Source: Pseudarthrobacter sp. L1SW (GTDB lineage Bacteria; Actinomycetota; Actinomycetes; Actinomycetales; Micrococcaceae). Taken from it: DNA of 64,000 bases. The translations under genes and the position numbers were made by a program. The notes below the pieces were generated by a model that searched no databases, had not been told where the DNA came from, and was given only the letters and a program-made list of their open reading frames with translations. Location: positions 2,542,001 through 2,606,000 of the forward strand of contig NZ_CP078079.1 in assembly GCF_020809045.1 (NCBI RefSeq). Direction: 5' to 3'. Positions 1 through 9,176 of the stretch are shown in pieces (within the stretch, counting starts at the first letter, position 1; each line of letters starts with the position of its first letter).

Positions 1-1643
1 AGTTCGGCCACGGTGGTGTGGTCGTCGGCGGGACGGTCGAAGGTGGAGGCTATGACCTCGCCCTTGACGGTGCGCTGCATGTCCGTGACTTCTTCGGGGC
101 GTTCGTCAACCAGCACCATCATGAGGTGGACCTCAGGGTTGTTGGTGGTGATCGCGTTGGCGATGGACTGCAGGATGAGCGTCTTGCCGGCCTTGGGCGG
201 CGAGACGATCAGGCCGCGCTGGCCCTTGCCGATGGGGGCAACAAGGTCGATGACGCGGGGGCCGATCTTCTTGGGATCGGTCTCCAGGCGCAGCCGCTCG
301 GAGGGGTAGAGCGGAACCAGCTTGGCGAATTCGACGCGGTCCTTGAGCTCTTCGGCGGTCTTGCCGTTCACCGAAGTGACGCGGACCAGGGCGTTGAACT
401 TCTGGCGGGCGGACTGCTGGCTGCGGTCCTCGCCTTCACGGGGTGCGCGGATGGCGCCGACCACGGCGTCGCCCTTGCGGAGGTTGTACTTCTTGACCTG
501 GGCCAGGGAGACGTAGACGTCGTTCGGGCCCGGGAGGTAGCCGGAGGTGCGGATGAACGCGTAGTTCTCCAGGACGTCAAGGATGCCCGCGACAGGCAGC
601 AGGACGTCGTCCTCGGTCACTTCGACGTCGTCGACGTCCGGACCCTGGGAGCGCCCGCGGCGGCGGTCATTACGGTCGCGGAAACGGTCGTTGCGCGAGC
701 TGTTGTCCCGGTCCTGGCCGCCGGAGCGGTCATTGCGGTCGTTCCGGTCCCGCCGGTTACGGCGGTTGCGGCGGCTGCCGCCGTCGGAATCGTCGCTGTC
801 GCGGGTGTCCTCGCGGCGGGAGCCTTCACGCTGGCCGGCCTCGCGGCTGCCTGCGTTGTCGCGGCCGCCGTCGGCGCTTTCACGGGCGCCGCCGTCGCGG
901 CCGGCGTTGTCACGGCCGCGGGTGCGGCCGCCGTCGCGGCGGTCGGTGCGCTGGCCTGCGTCGCCCTCAGCAGGGGCTTCGGTGCGCTGTTCCGACGTGC
1001 GCTGTTCGGCGGTGCGCTGCTCCGCGGCCTGCGCTGCGGGGCGCTGTTCGACGTCGGCCTGCGCGGCAGGAGCCTCGGCGGCCTCCGCGCCCTGGGGTGC
1101 TGCGGCGGCAGCTTCGCCGCGGCGGCGGTTACGGGTACGCGGCTGGCGGCGCTCGGTGGCTCCTTCAGTTGCCTCGGCAGCCTCGGCAGGAGCTTCCGCC
1201 GGCGCTGCGGTGCCGGTGGCGGCAACGGCGGCCTCGGCAGCAGCGGGCTCCGCGGCGGCCGGAGCCACCACGCCGTCGCTCACTGCGCGGCGGCTGCGGC
1301 CGCGGCGTGCACGGGTGCCGTCGGCGGGCGCTTCCGTGGTTTCAGCCGGAGCGGCAGCAGCCGGGGCGGAGACGGCCGGCGCGGCAATGCTCTCGGCACG
1401 CTTCTCGGTTGCCTTGGCAGGCGCCTTGGCAAGTGGGGTGCCGGCGCGGTGGGCGGAGATGGCGGAAACCAGGTCCCCCTTGCGCATCCGGGAACCGCCG
1501 GAAATGCCGAGCTGGCTGGCAAGTGCCTGCAGCTGGGCGAGCTTAAGGCCTGCGAGGCCGCTGCTCTTGGCGGGTGCGGCCGGTGATTCGGCAGCAGAAG
1601 ATGATAGTTCCACAGCTGGCGACAGCTCAGTGGTTTCGGTCAC
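1..1643 (-). CDS. rho: Transcription termination factor Rho (3' part cut by window edge)
   Basis: Hexameric RNA-dependent ATPase that ends transcription. The gene reads leftward from GTG at 1643, preceded by GGGGGAAGG, and runs off the window; about 547 codons are visible. A Rho N-terminal domain lies near residues 33-63. A very long low-complexity insert follows (about 65-345), first Ala/Pro/Glu-rich with EQRT repeats, then rich in Arg, Asn, Asp and Gly. The cold-shock RNA-binding domain starts near residue 352 (GILDVLENYAFIR), and the P-loop PPKAGKT is near 480. The C-terminal ATPase end is outside the window. Long Rho inserts of this kind are known from high-GC actinobacteria. It is the last gene of the argS-to-rho block. 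Confidence 0.97.
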   Translation of the reverse strand, partial: MTETTELSPAVELSSSAAESPAAPAKSSGLAGLKLAQLQALASQLGISGGSRMRKGDLVSAISAHRAGTPLAKAPAKATEKRAESIAAPAVSAPAAAAPAETTEAPADGTRARRGRSRRAVSDGVVAPAAAEPAAAEAAVAATGTAAPAEAPAEAAEATEGATERRQPRTRNRRRGEAAAAAPQGAEAAEAPAAQADVEQRPAAQAAEQRTAEQRTSEQRTEAPAEGDAGQRTDRRDGGRTRGRDNAGRDGGARESADGGRDNAGSREAGQREGSRREDTRDSDDSDGGSRRNRRNRRDRNDRNDRSGGQDRDNSSRNDRFRDRNDRRRGRSQGPDVDDVEVTEDDVLLPVAGILDVLENYAFIRTSGYLPGPNDVYVSLAQVKKYNLRKGDAVVGAIRAPREGEDRSQQSARQKFNALVRVTSVNGKTAEELKDRVEFAKLVPLYPSERLRLETDPKKIGPRVIDLVAPIGKGQRGLIVSPPKAGKTLILQSIANAITTNNPEVHLMMVLVDERPEEVTDMQRTVKGEVIASTFDRPADDHTTVAE

Positions 1644-1939
1644 GAAGGATCCTTCCCCCTCGACGGCGTCCAGACGAGGAGCTGGACGCGATGATTTGAT
1701 CTGGGCTGCAGTTCAGATCTGCAGCCGGATTTTTCGGCCTTGCCGGTTGGAGATCGGCCAGCAGGGCCGGATACTGATTCACCTTCCACTCCGCCCGTGG
1801 CGGAGGGATGGACTGACGCTTCAGGGGCAGCTTAATGACTGCAGATTCCTGCGACAGACCAAGCAGGCGGCACCGGAATAGATTGCGCAGTAGGAGATCA
1901 AATCGCAAATGAATGCTGGAGGAGATCAGATAGGCGGAA
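1644..1939 (-). promoter_or_regulatory. Leader region between thrB and rho
   Basis: 296 bases without a gene lie between the thrB stop and the rho GTG. Two inverted repeats are visible: GGCTGCAG (1704-1711) with CTGCAGCC (1719-1726), and CGTCCAG (1667-1673) with CTGGACG (1682-1688). A short palindrome, GAAGGATCCTTC (1644-1655), covers the rho ribosome binding region. Rho autoregulates through its leader in other bacteria, so this may be a structured control region. The mechanism here is inference. Confidence 0.3.
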
Positions 1940-2926
1940 TTACCGCCGGTGCATCTCCACCTTAGCACCTTCAACGTCCACTGCCAGCTTCAGAACACGC
2001 CATGCAATATCCGGCGTGTTGGCTGCGATGAAGTCCTCGATGAAGGCCACCACGGCCGCGGCGTCGGCTTCTCCGTCGGCCAGGACCAGCACGGTGGGGC
2101 CCGCACCCGATACGACGGCGGCGTACCCGGCCGTTCGGAGCGCCGCGATCAGCGCTGCGCTGGGGCGCATCGCCTCCGCCCGGTAGCTCTGGTGCAGGTA
2201 GTCCTCGGTGCCTGCCAGCAGGAATTCGGGCTTTGCCGTCAGCGCGTGGATCAGCAGTGCGGCACGGCCCGCGTTCATAGCTGCCGCATGGTGGCCCACC
2301 GATGCCGGCAGGAGAGCCCGGGCCGCCTCCGTGGACAGTTCGAAGTCCGGGACCGCCACAACCGGGATGACCGAATCCGCCACTGTTGCCCGCGTGCTGC
2401 TGTACTGGTCATTGTTCTGCCAGGACAGCGCCAGTCCGCCGAAAATGGCGGGTGCGACGTTGTCCGGATGTCCCTCCATCTCGGAGGTGAGCTGAAGGAT
2501 CCAATCCTTGCCGCGGCGGGCAGCCTCTGGAACCAGGGCATTGGCTGCGGTCACGGCAGCTACCACTGCCGACGCAGAGGACCCAAGCCCCCGCCCGTGC
2601 GGATTGACGTTGTCCGCCGTGATCCGAAGCCCCTCATGCCGGAAGCCCAGGCGGTGCAGGGCTTCGGTGAGGGCGCGGACCACCAGGTGGCTGGCGTCAC
2701 GGGGAAGCGTTTCAGCCCCCTCACCGCTGAGGTCGAACTGAAGCTCACCGCTGCCCAGGGTTTCCACCGTCAGGGTGTCGTGCAGCGACAGCGCAAGCCC
2801 CAGGCTGTCATAGCCCGGGCCCAGGTTCGCGCTGGTGGCGGGCACGCGGACGGTCACCAGCTGGCCAGCCGGAACTGCCGGCGCAGCGGCCGCGGACTCG
2901 GCAGGGACGGTGAGGGTGGTTTCCAC
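1940..2926 (-). CDS. thrB: Homoserine kinase
   Basis: Phosphorylates L-homoserine with ATP to O-phosphohomoserine, the penultimate step to threonine. The 328-residue protein is a GHMP kinase: the substrate-binding start TSANLGPGYDSLGLAL is at residues 31-46 and the ATP-binding glycine/serine loop PHGRGLGSSASA at 109-120. The C-terminal GHMP segment includes VVSGAGPTVLVLA. It starts 2 bases after the thrC stop, so it is translated with the thr operon. A non-conserved Ala-rich stretch of about 20 residues precedes the fold. The substrate fits its position next to thrC and hom. Confidence 0.97.
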   Translation of the reverse strand: METTLTVPAESAAAAPAVPAGQLVTVRVPATSANLGPGYDSLGLALSLHDTLTVETLGSGELQFDLSGEGAETLPRDASHLVVRALTEALHRLGFRHEGLRITADNVNPHGRGLGSSASAVVAAVTAANALVPEAARRGKDWILQLTSEMEGHPDNVAPAIFGGLALSWQNNDQYSSTRATVADSVIPVVAVPDFELSTEAARALLPASVGHHAAAMNAGRAALLIHALTAKPEFLLAGTEDYLHQSYRAEAMRPSAALIAALRTAGYAAVVSGAGPTVLVLADGEADAAAVVAFIEDFIAANTPDIAWRVLKLAVDVEGAKVEMHRR

Positions 2927-2928
2927 GG

Positions 2929-4035
2929 TTACTTGTCTTCCAGTCCCAGTTCGGCGGCAACCGTCACGACGTCATTGGGCACCTTGACAGGCTGCACATC
3001 GCTGCCGTCCTCGGTGCGCAGGGCCCACTGGGGATCCTTGAGGCCGTGGCCAGTCACGGTGATGACGATGGTCTTGCCTGACGGAACTTCACCCGCGGCG
3101 TGCTTCTTCAGCAGCCCGGCCACGCCGGCGGCGGATCCCGGCTCCACGAAAACGCCCTCACGTGCGGACAGCCAGCGGTGCGCGTTCAGGATTTCCTCAT
3201 CCGTAACCGCATCAATCAGTCCACCGGATTCGTCACGGGCGCCGATGGCACCGTCCCAGGAGGCGGGATTGCCGATCCGGATGGCCGTGGCGATGGTGTC
3301 CGGTTCGGTGATGGGGTGGCCGGCAACAAACGGCGCGGCCCCCGCAGCCTGGAAGCCCCACATCACGGGGGTCTTGGTGGAGACGGCGGGAAGGGTGCCG
3401 GCCGTCTCGGACTCGAACGGAGCGGAGTACTCCTTGTAGCCCTTCCAGTAGGCGGTGATGTTCCCTGCATTGCCGACCGGCAGGACGTGGATGTCCGGTG
3501 CGTCGCCCAAAGCGTCGACGATTTCGAACGCGCCGGTCTTCTGGCCCTGGATGCGGGCGGGGTTGACCGAGTTCACCAGGAACACCGGGTAGGACTCCCC
3601 CAGCTTCCGGGCGATGTCCAGGCAGTTGTCGAAATTGCCGTCCACCTGCAACAGCGTGGCGCCGTGGGCGATAGCCTGGCTGAGCTTGCCCATGGAGATC
3701 TTGCCTTCCGGCACCAGCACGGCGCACTTCAGGCCGGCGGCGGTGGCGTAGGCAGCAGCAGAGGCGGAGGTGTTGCCGGTGGAGGCGCAGACCACGGCCT
3801 TCGCCCCGGAGGCGACGGCGGCGGTCATGGCCATGGTCATGCCGCGGTCCTTGAACGAACCGGTGGGGTTCATGCCCTCCACCTTCAGGTACACCTCGGA
3901 ACCGGTGAGCTCCGAGAGCTTCTGCGCGTGCACCAGGGGGGTGCCGCCTTCGCCCAGGGTGATGACCTTGGTGGATTCCGTCACGGGCAGACGGTCAGCG
4001 TATTCGCGGATGACGCCGCGCCATTGGTGAGCCAC
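2929..4035 (-). CDS. thrC: Threonine synthase
   Basis: PLP enzyme that converts O-phosphohomoserine to threonine and phosphate. The 368-residue protein carries the PLP-lysine motif [11 protein letters not shown] (Lys62) and a glycine-rich phosphate loop [10 protein letters not shown]. Its size matches the short class of threonine synthases typical of Gram-positive bacteria. The ATG at 4035 directly follows the hom stop codon, and thrB follows at once, so this is the middle of a hom-thrC-thrB unit. Confidence 0.97.
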   Translation of the reverse strand: MAHQWRGVIREYADRLPVTESTKVITLGEGGTPLVHAQKLSELTGSEVYLKVEGMNPTGSFKDRGMTMAMTAAVASGAKAVVCASTGNTSASAAAYATAAGLKCAVLVPEGKISMGKLSQAIAHGATLLQVDGNFDNCLDIARKLGESYPVFLVNSVNPARIQGQKTGAFEIVDALGDAPDIHVLPVGNAGNITAYWKGYKEYSAPFESETAGTLPAVSTKTPVMWGFQAAGAAPFVAGHPITEPDTIATAIRIGNPASWDGAIGARDESGGLIDAVTDEEILNAHRWLSAREGVFVEPGSAAGVAGLLKKHAAGEVPSGKTIVITVTGHGLKDPQWALRTEDGSDVQPVKVPNDVVTVAAELGLEDK

Positions 4036-5352
4036 TTAGACTCCTTCTACCCGCAGAACGGATGTAACTGAATTGATGACGTCCAGGCCTTTGACGGCCT
4101 CGACGGTGGCCGCAAGGGCAGCCTCTGACGCGCGGTGGGTGACGATCCGCAGTTCGGCCGATTCCGTGTTGGATTCGGCGTCCTTGTGGATGGTTTGCCG
4201 CATGATCTCGATGGACACGCCGTGCTCTGCGAAGAGCTGCGCAATGCGGGCCAGGACGCCGGGCTGGTCGGCGACGTCGAGGCCGATGTAGTAGCTGGTA
4301 GTGGCTGCATCGATGGGCAGGGCCGGAACGTGGCCGGTAGTGGTCTCGGTACGCTGCGGTCCGCCCAGCACCAGGCGGCGGGCTGCGGAGACAAGGTCGC
4401 CCAGTACGGCAGACGCCGTCGGCGTGCCGCCGGCACCCTGGCCGTAGAACATCAGTTCACCGGCGTTTTCCGCCTCAATGAACACGGCGTTGAACGCGCC
4501 GCGGACGGCGGCCAGCGGGTGTTCGCGCGGCAGGAGCGTGGGGTGCACGCGGACGGACACGCCCTCGTTGCCATCGGCGTCAGTGAGTTTCTCGGCGATG
4601 GCCAGCAGCTTGATGACGAAGCCGGCGTCCTTGGCCGCGGCGATGTCAGCGGCGGTGACGGACGTAATGCCTTCGCAGTGGACGTTCTCAAGGGCAAACC
4701 GGGTGTGGAAGGACAGCGTGGCCAGGATCGCGGCCTTGGCAGCGGCGTCGTGGCCTTCGACGTCGGCGGTGGGGTCCGCTTCCGCGTAGCCGAGGCGCTG
4801 GGCCTCTGCCAGGGCATCGGCGAACTGGGCGCCGGTGGAGTCCATCTGGTCCAGGATGAAGTTCGTGGTGCCGTTGACGATGCCCAGCACCCTGGTGATC
4901 CGGTCACCGGAAAGGCTGTCGCGGATGGGCCGGAGGATGGGGATGGCCCCGGCCACGGCTGCTTCGTAGGAGAGCTGGACCCCTGCCTTGTCCGCCTCTT
5001 CGTAGAGGGTGGGGCCGTCCTGGGCCAGCAGGGCCTTGTTGCCGGTGACAACGCAGGCGCCGTTCCGCAGCGCGGAGAGGATCAACGTCCGGGCGGGCTC
5101 AATGCCGCCCATGAGCTCGATGACCAGGTCTGCGTCCTTGACCAGCGTCTCGGCGTCGGTGGTGAAAAGCTCCTGCGGCAGGTCCACGTCGCGGGGGGCG
5201 TTGACGTTGCGCACGGCGATGCCGCTGAGCTGCAGGCGGGCGCCGGTGCGGGCGGCAAGGGCGTCGGCGTCCTCAATGAGGATCCGCGCAACCTGGGCCC
5301 CAACGTTGCCGCAGCCCAGCAGGGCTACTTTCAGGGTTCGCAATTCCGTCAT
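4036..5352 (-). CDS. hom: Homoserine dehydrogenase
   Basis: NAD(P)H-dependent reduction of aspartate semialdehyde to homoserine, the branch point toward threonine and methionine. The 438-residue protein has a Rossmann start VALLGCGNVGAQ (residues 9-20), the NKALLA segment of the dinucleotide domain, the catalytic-domain stretch ADPTADVEGHDAAAKAAIL, and a C-terminal ACT domain (about 345-425, with DQPGVLARIAQLF). In this family the ACT domain mediates threonine feedback. It directly abuts lysA upstream and thrC downstream. Confidence 0.97.
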   Translation of the reverse strand: MTELRTLKVALLGCGNVGAQVARILIEDADALAARTGARLQLSGIAVRNVNAPRDVDLPQELFTTDAETLVKDADLVIELMGGIEPARTLILSALRNGACVVTGNKALLAQDGPTLYEEADKAGVQLSYEAAVAGAIPILRPIRDSLSGDRITRVLGIVNGTTNFILDQMDSTGAQFADALAEAQRLGYAEADPTADVEGHDAAAKAAILATLSFHTRFALENVHCEGITSVTAADIAAAKDAGFVIKLLAIAEKLTDADGNEGVSVRVHPTLLPREHPLAAVRGAFNAVFIEAENAGELMFYGQGAGGTPTASAVLGDLVSAARRLVLGGPQRTETTTGHVPALPIDAATTSYYIGLDVADQPGVLARIAQLFAEHGVSIEIMRQTIHKDAESNTESAELRIVTHRASEAALAATVEAVKGLDVINSVTSVLRVEGV

Positions 5353-6837
5353 TCAGGCTCCCATGTCGCGGTTCAGCAAATCTTCTTCGGTTTCCCCGCG
5401 GACAATCAGCCGGGCAGATCCGTCGCGCACCGCGACAACGCCCGGCCGGGCCAGATAGTTGTAGTTGCTTGACAGGGCCCAGCAGTAGGCGCCGGTCCCC
5501 GGTACAGCAAGCAGATCACCGGCTGCCACGTCCTCGGGCAGATATACATCTCTAACAACTATGTCGCCGCTCTCGCAATGTTTGCCCACCACGCGGGACA
5601 GCTGCGGAGCCGCCGCGGACGTGCGTGAGGCCAGAATTGCGGAGTAATCGGCGTCGTAGAGCACGGGGCGGGCGTTGTCGCTCATGCCGCCGTCCACTGA
5701 AACATACCGGCGCGGATACGTAACGTTGTTGCCTCCGTCACTGGCTCCGGACGGGGCCGGTGCGTCCACCCGAACGGTTTTGATCGTCCCCACCTCGTAA
5801 AGGGTGAACGTGGTGCTGCCCACGATGGCGCGTCCCGGTTCGATGGAGATGCGGGGCGGGTCGATGCCGAGCTCTGCGCAGGTGGAACGGACGACGGCGG
5901 CCATCGCCTCCGCGATCTCGGCTGCGGGGCGGGGGGTGTCCACCGGGGTGTAGGCGATGCCGTAGCCGCCGCCGAGGTCCAGCTCCGGAAGGACGATGGA
6001 GTATTTCTCCTGCATGGCGGCGAGGAAGCGGAGGAGCTTCTCGGCGGCCATCGCGAAGCCGTCCGGCTCGAAGATCTGGGAACCGATGTGGCAGTGCAGG
6101 CCCAGCAGTTCAATGCCCGGGTGCGCGGCGGCGGCAGCCACTGCTTCTTCGGCAGCGGACAGCCCGGCCTGTTCGGTGGTGTCCGCGGCCATGGAGAGGC
6201 CGAACTTCTGGTCCTCGTGGGCCGTGGCAATGAATTCGTGGGTGTGCGCATGGACACCCGGCGTCAGCCGGAGCATGACGTTGGCCTTTTCCCCCCGGTG
6301 TTCGGCGATGGCGCCCACCCTGATCAGTTCGCTGAGGCTGTCCACCACGATCCGGCCAAGTTTCATGTCCAGCGCACGGTGGATCTCGCCGTCGGACTTG
6401 TTGTTGCCGTGCAGGGCAACGTCGGCGCCGGGAATCCCGGCCTTTGCCGCGACGGCGAGCTCTCCGCCGGAGGCCGTGTCCAGCCGCAGCCCCTCTTCTT
6501 CGACCCAGCGCACCACAGCGGTGCACAGGAACGATTTGCCGGCGTAGTAGACGTCCACTCCCCCGCAGATGTCAGCGAACGCATTGTTGAAGGCATCGCT
6601 GAACGCGCGGGCCCGCGCCCGGAAATCGTTCTCGCTCATGACGAACAGCGGGGTGCCGTACTTCCGCTGGAGCTCACTGACCGGGATCCCGTCCACGGTG
6701 AGTTCGCCGTCGTCGTTGCGCTCCACGCCTTTGGCCCACATGGGTTCCTGCAGGGCATTCAGGTCGGCAGGAACCGAAAGCCAGGCAGGGGCAAGCGGGG
6801 AACCGGCGGTGGTGTCCTGTGCAGTCATGGAAATCAC
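5353..6837 (-). CDS. lysA: Diaminopimelate decarboxylase
   Basis: PLP-dependent decarboxylation of meso-diaminopimelate to L-lysine. The 494-residue protein shows the PLP lysine in VYYAGKSFLC (Lys101), HCHIGSQIF, the glycine loop GGGYGIAY, EPGRAIVG, and the dimer-partner cysteine motif CESGD. The start is GTG at 6837, overlapping the argS stop as GTGA; an in-frame ATG at 6828 would shorten it by three residues. The next gene, hom, begins immediately after the stop, so translation is likely coupled. Confidence 0.96.
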   Translation of the reverse strand: MISMTAQDTTAGSPLAPAWLSVPADLNALQEPMWAKGVERNDDGELTVDGIPVSELQRKYGTPLFVMSENDFRARARAFSDAFNNAFADICGGVDVYYAGKSFLCTAVVRWVEEEGLRLDTASGGELAVAAKAGIPGADVALHGNNKSDGEIHRALDMKLGRIVVDSLSELIRVGAIAEHRGEKANVMLRLTPGVHAHTHEFIATAHEDQKFGLSMAADTTEQAGLSAAEEAVAAAAAHPGIELLGLHCHIGSQIFEPDGFAMAAEKLLRFLAAMQEKYSIVLPELDLGGGYGIAYTPVDTPRPAAEIAEAMAAVVRSTCAELGIDPPRISIEPGRAIVGSTTFTLYEVGTIKTVRVDAPAPSGASDGGNNVTYPRRYVSVDGGMSDNARPVLYDADYSAILASRTSAAAPQLSRVVGKHCESGDIVVRDVYLPEDVAAGDLLAVPGTGAYCWALSSNYNYLARPGVVAVRDGSARLIVRGETEEDLLNRDMGA

Positions 6838-8498
6838 ATCCGTTCCGGCGCGGAAACGCCAAGCAGGTCAAGGCCGTTGGCCAGCACCTGGCTCGTGGCG
6901 TCGTTGAGCCACAGCCGGGTGCGGTTGACGTCGGTCACCGCTTCGTCGCCCATGGGCGCAATCCGGCAGGCGTCATACCAGCGGTGATAGGCGCCGGCAA
7001 TGACCTCCAGGTGGCGGGCCACCCGGTGCGGTTCGCGGAGCTCGGCGGCCTTGGCCACGATCGAAGGGTAGCTGCCCAGGTAGGAGAGCAGCTCGTTTTC
7101 AGTGGGGTGGTCAAGCAGCGAGGCGTCAAAGCTGTCCACGCCGTCCACCTGGCGCTCGACGCCCGCGGCCACGGCGTTCCGGGCAGCGCCGCGGGAGCGT
7201 GCATGGGCGTACTGCACGTAGAACACCGGGTTTTCATTGCTGTGCTTCTTCAGCAGCTCCGGGTCAAGGGTCAGCGGCGAATCCGCGGGGAAACGGGCCA
7301 ACGAGTAGCGGACGGCATCCTTCCCGAGCCAGTCGATCAGGTCCTTGAGCTCAATGATGTTTCCGGCACGCTTGGACAGCTTGGCGCCGTTGACGGACAC
7401 CAGCTGCCCGATCAGCACCTCGATGTGGACCTCGGGGTCGTCACCGGCGCACGCGGCAATCGCCTTGAGCCGGTTGATGTAGCCGTGGTGGTCGGCACCC
7501 AGGAGGTAGATCTTCTCGGTGAAGCCCCGGTCCTTCTTGGACAGGTAGTACGCGGCGTCGGCGGCGAAGTACGTCGGCTCGCCGTTGGCGCGGATCATCA
7601 CGCGGTCCTTGTCGTCGCCGAAGTCCGTGGTGCGCAGCCACACCGCACCGCCGTCGTCGAACACGTGGCCCTGCTCGCGCAGGCGCGCCACGGCACTTTC
7701 GATCGCACCGGCGTCGTGCAGTTCCTGCTCGGAGAAGAACACGTCGAACTCCACGCCGAAGTCCGCAAGGGTGGCCTTGATGTCCTTCATCTGGGCCTCG
7801 TAGGCGGCGGCGCGGATCACCGGAAGGGCGGCAACCTCAGTCAGTTCACGGATGTCAGGGTGCTCTGTCAGTACCTCGTGCCCAAGGTCCGCGATGTACT
7901 GTCCGGGGTAGCCGCCGTCGGGCACCGGAAGTCCGTGCAACCGGTTGTAGACGGAATGCGCGAAGACGTTCATCTGCGTGCCGGCGTCATTGATGTAGTA
8001 CTCGGCGGTGACCTCCGCGCCGGAGGCACGGAGTACGCGGGCGATCGAATCCCCCAGCGCTGCCCAGCGGGTGTGGCCGATATGCAGGGGCCCGGTGGGA
8101 TTGGCGGAAACAAACTCCATGTTCACCGTGTGGCCGGCGAGCGCGGAGTTGGTGCCGTACTGCGCGCCGGCCTCGACAATCACCTTGGCCAGGGCGCCGG
8201 CGGCAGCCGCATCCACGGTGATGTTCAGGAACCCCGGCCCGGCGATGTCCACGGCAGCAACGCCGTCGATGGACTTCAGGCGGGTGCTGAGGATCGTGGC
8301 GAATTCACGCGGGTTGGTGCCCGCCTGCTTGGCGAGCTGGAGGGCAATGTTGGTGGCCCAGTCGCCGTGGTCCCGGTTCTTGGGTCGCTCCACGCGCACC
8401 TCATCAGGGACAGCTGATGCTGAAAGGGCGATGTCACCGGCAGCGACGGCGTCCTTCAGGCAGGCGGATATGGCGAGGGAGAGTTCTTCGGGAGTCAC
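6834..8498 (-). CDS. argS: Arginyl-tRNA synthetase
   Basis: Class I synthetase that charges tRNA-Arg. The 554-residue protein has the N-terminal additional domain, the HIGH signature in NPTGPLHIGHTRW (HIGH at 139-142), the KMSKS-like loop KLSKRAGN, and a C-terminal DALR anticodon-binding domain ending PERM. It heads the argS-lysA-hom-thrC-thrB-rho run, an arrangement seen in related actinobacteria, and is divergent from the FMN-binding lipoprotein gene across a 183-base gap. A tRNA-Arg gene lies about 3 kb away. Confidence 0.97.
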   Translation of the reverse strand: MTPEELSLAISACLKDAVAAGDIALSASAVPDEVRVERPKNRDHGDWATNIALQLAKQAGTNPREFATILSTRLKSIDGVAAVDIAGPGFLNITVDAAAAGALAKVIVEAGAQYGTNSALAGHTVNMEFVSANPTGPLHIGHTRWAALGDSIARVLRASGAEVTAEYYINDAGTQMNVFAHSVYNRLHGLPVPDGGYPGQYIADLGHEVLTEHPDIRELTEVAALPVIRAAAYEAQMKDIKATLADFGVEFDVFFSEQELHDAGAIESAVARLREQGHVFDDGGAVWLRTTDFGDDKDRVMIRANGEPTYFAADAAYYLSKKDRGFTEKIYLLGADHHGYINRLKAIAACAGDDPEVHIEVLIGQLVSVNGAKLSKRAGNIIELKDLIDWLGKDAVRYSLARFPADSPLTLDPELLKKHSNENPVFYVQYAHARSRGAARNAVAAGVERQVDGVDSFDASLLDHPTENELLSYLGSYPSIVAKAAELREPHRVARHLEVIAGAYHRWYDACRIAPMGDEAVTDVNRTRLWLNDATSQVLANGLDLLGVSAPERM

Positions 8499-8681
8499 CC
8501 CTCTAGACTACCGGGGGCCGGTGACAGCAAGGGAATTCGGGGGCTTTGTGCGCCTTGGCGTTCCACAGGGAAACAGGAATCCGCACACAGGTTGAACCAA
8601 TACGCTGGCTCTTGCGTTGACAAGGGCGTAGGCACTGAGCAGTTCCCTTCCCGAGTCCCCCGAATCCCTGACGAAACGAGA

Positions 8682-9173
8682 ATGTTGATGAGACCCTCAG
8701 TCCGTAAAAGTGTTTACGCCGGAATCGCCGGCCTGTCCCTGGCGGGAACGGTGGCAGGTTGCGCACCCTCGGCCGGAAGCACCCCCGCTGCCGGTGGATC
8801 GACGCCGCCCGCCGGCGGCAGCGCTGCGGCAACGAGCCCCGCCGCCGCGGGAGCGTCAACACTGGCGGCCAGCGGGACAGAGTACAAGGACGGCACCTAC
8901 AGCGCCGACGGCACCTATGTGTCGCCCAACGGTACCGAGACCGTGGGCGTGCAGCTTACCCTGGCCGCGGGGACCGTCACGGACGTCCAGATCACGCAGC
9001 ACCCGTCCAACCCGAACACCCGCAAGTTCCAGGGCGAGTTTGCCGGCGGCATCGCGGCCCAGGTGGTTGGCAAGAACATCGACGAGCTCAATGTGTCCAA
9101 AGTCGCGGGCTCCTCGCTCACCAGCGGCGGTTTCAACAAGGCCCTGGAGCAGATCAAGTCGGAGGCACAGTAG
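8682..9173 (+). CDS. FMN-binding domain lipoprotein
   Basis: Predicted secreted lipoprotein carrying covalent FMN. From ATG 8682 (after ACGAAACGAG) the protein has 163 residues: a signal peptide with the lipobox LAGTVAGC, a Ser/Pro/Ala/Gly linker, then an FMN_bind domain (about 65-160). Its C-terminal AGSSLTSGGF resembles the S/T-rich site that ApbE enzymes modify. An upstream in-frame ATG (8592) would bury the signal peptide and is not favoured. apbE follows 3 bases later and a membrane reductase after that, so this is probably the extracytoplasmic flavin carrier of the operon. Confidence 0.88.
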   Translation: MLMRPSVRKSVYAGIAGLSLAGTVAGCAPSAGSTPAAGGSTPPAGGSAAATSPAAAGASTLAASGTEYKDGTYSADGTYVSPNGTETVGVQLTLAAGTVTDVQITQHPSNPNTRKFQGEFAGGIAAQVVGKNIDELNVSKVAGSSLTSGGFNKALEQIKSEAQ

Positions 9174-9176
9174 GCC

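Noticed and set aside
18..1586. 522-codon plus-strand open frame opposite rho
   Set aside because: Antisense shadow of the GC-rich Rho insert; Ala/Gly/Arg low complexity, no family and no ribosome site.
1704..1726. GGCTGCAG hairpin as terminator of thrB
   Set aside because: The T-run (ATTTTTC) is on the plus-strand side, wrong for minus-strand transcription; it would end nothing on the plus strand either.
8592..8681. Upstream extension of the FMN-binding lipoprotein
   Set aside because: It would place 30 polar residues before the signal peptide; ATG 8682 follows a plausible ribosome site and starts the signal directly.
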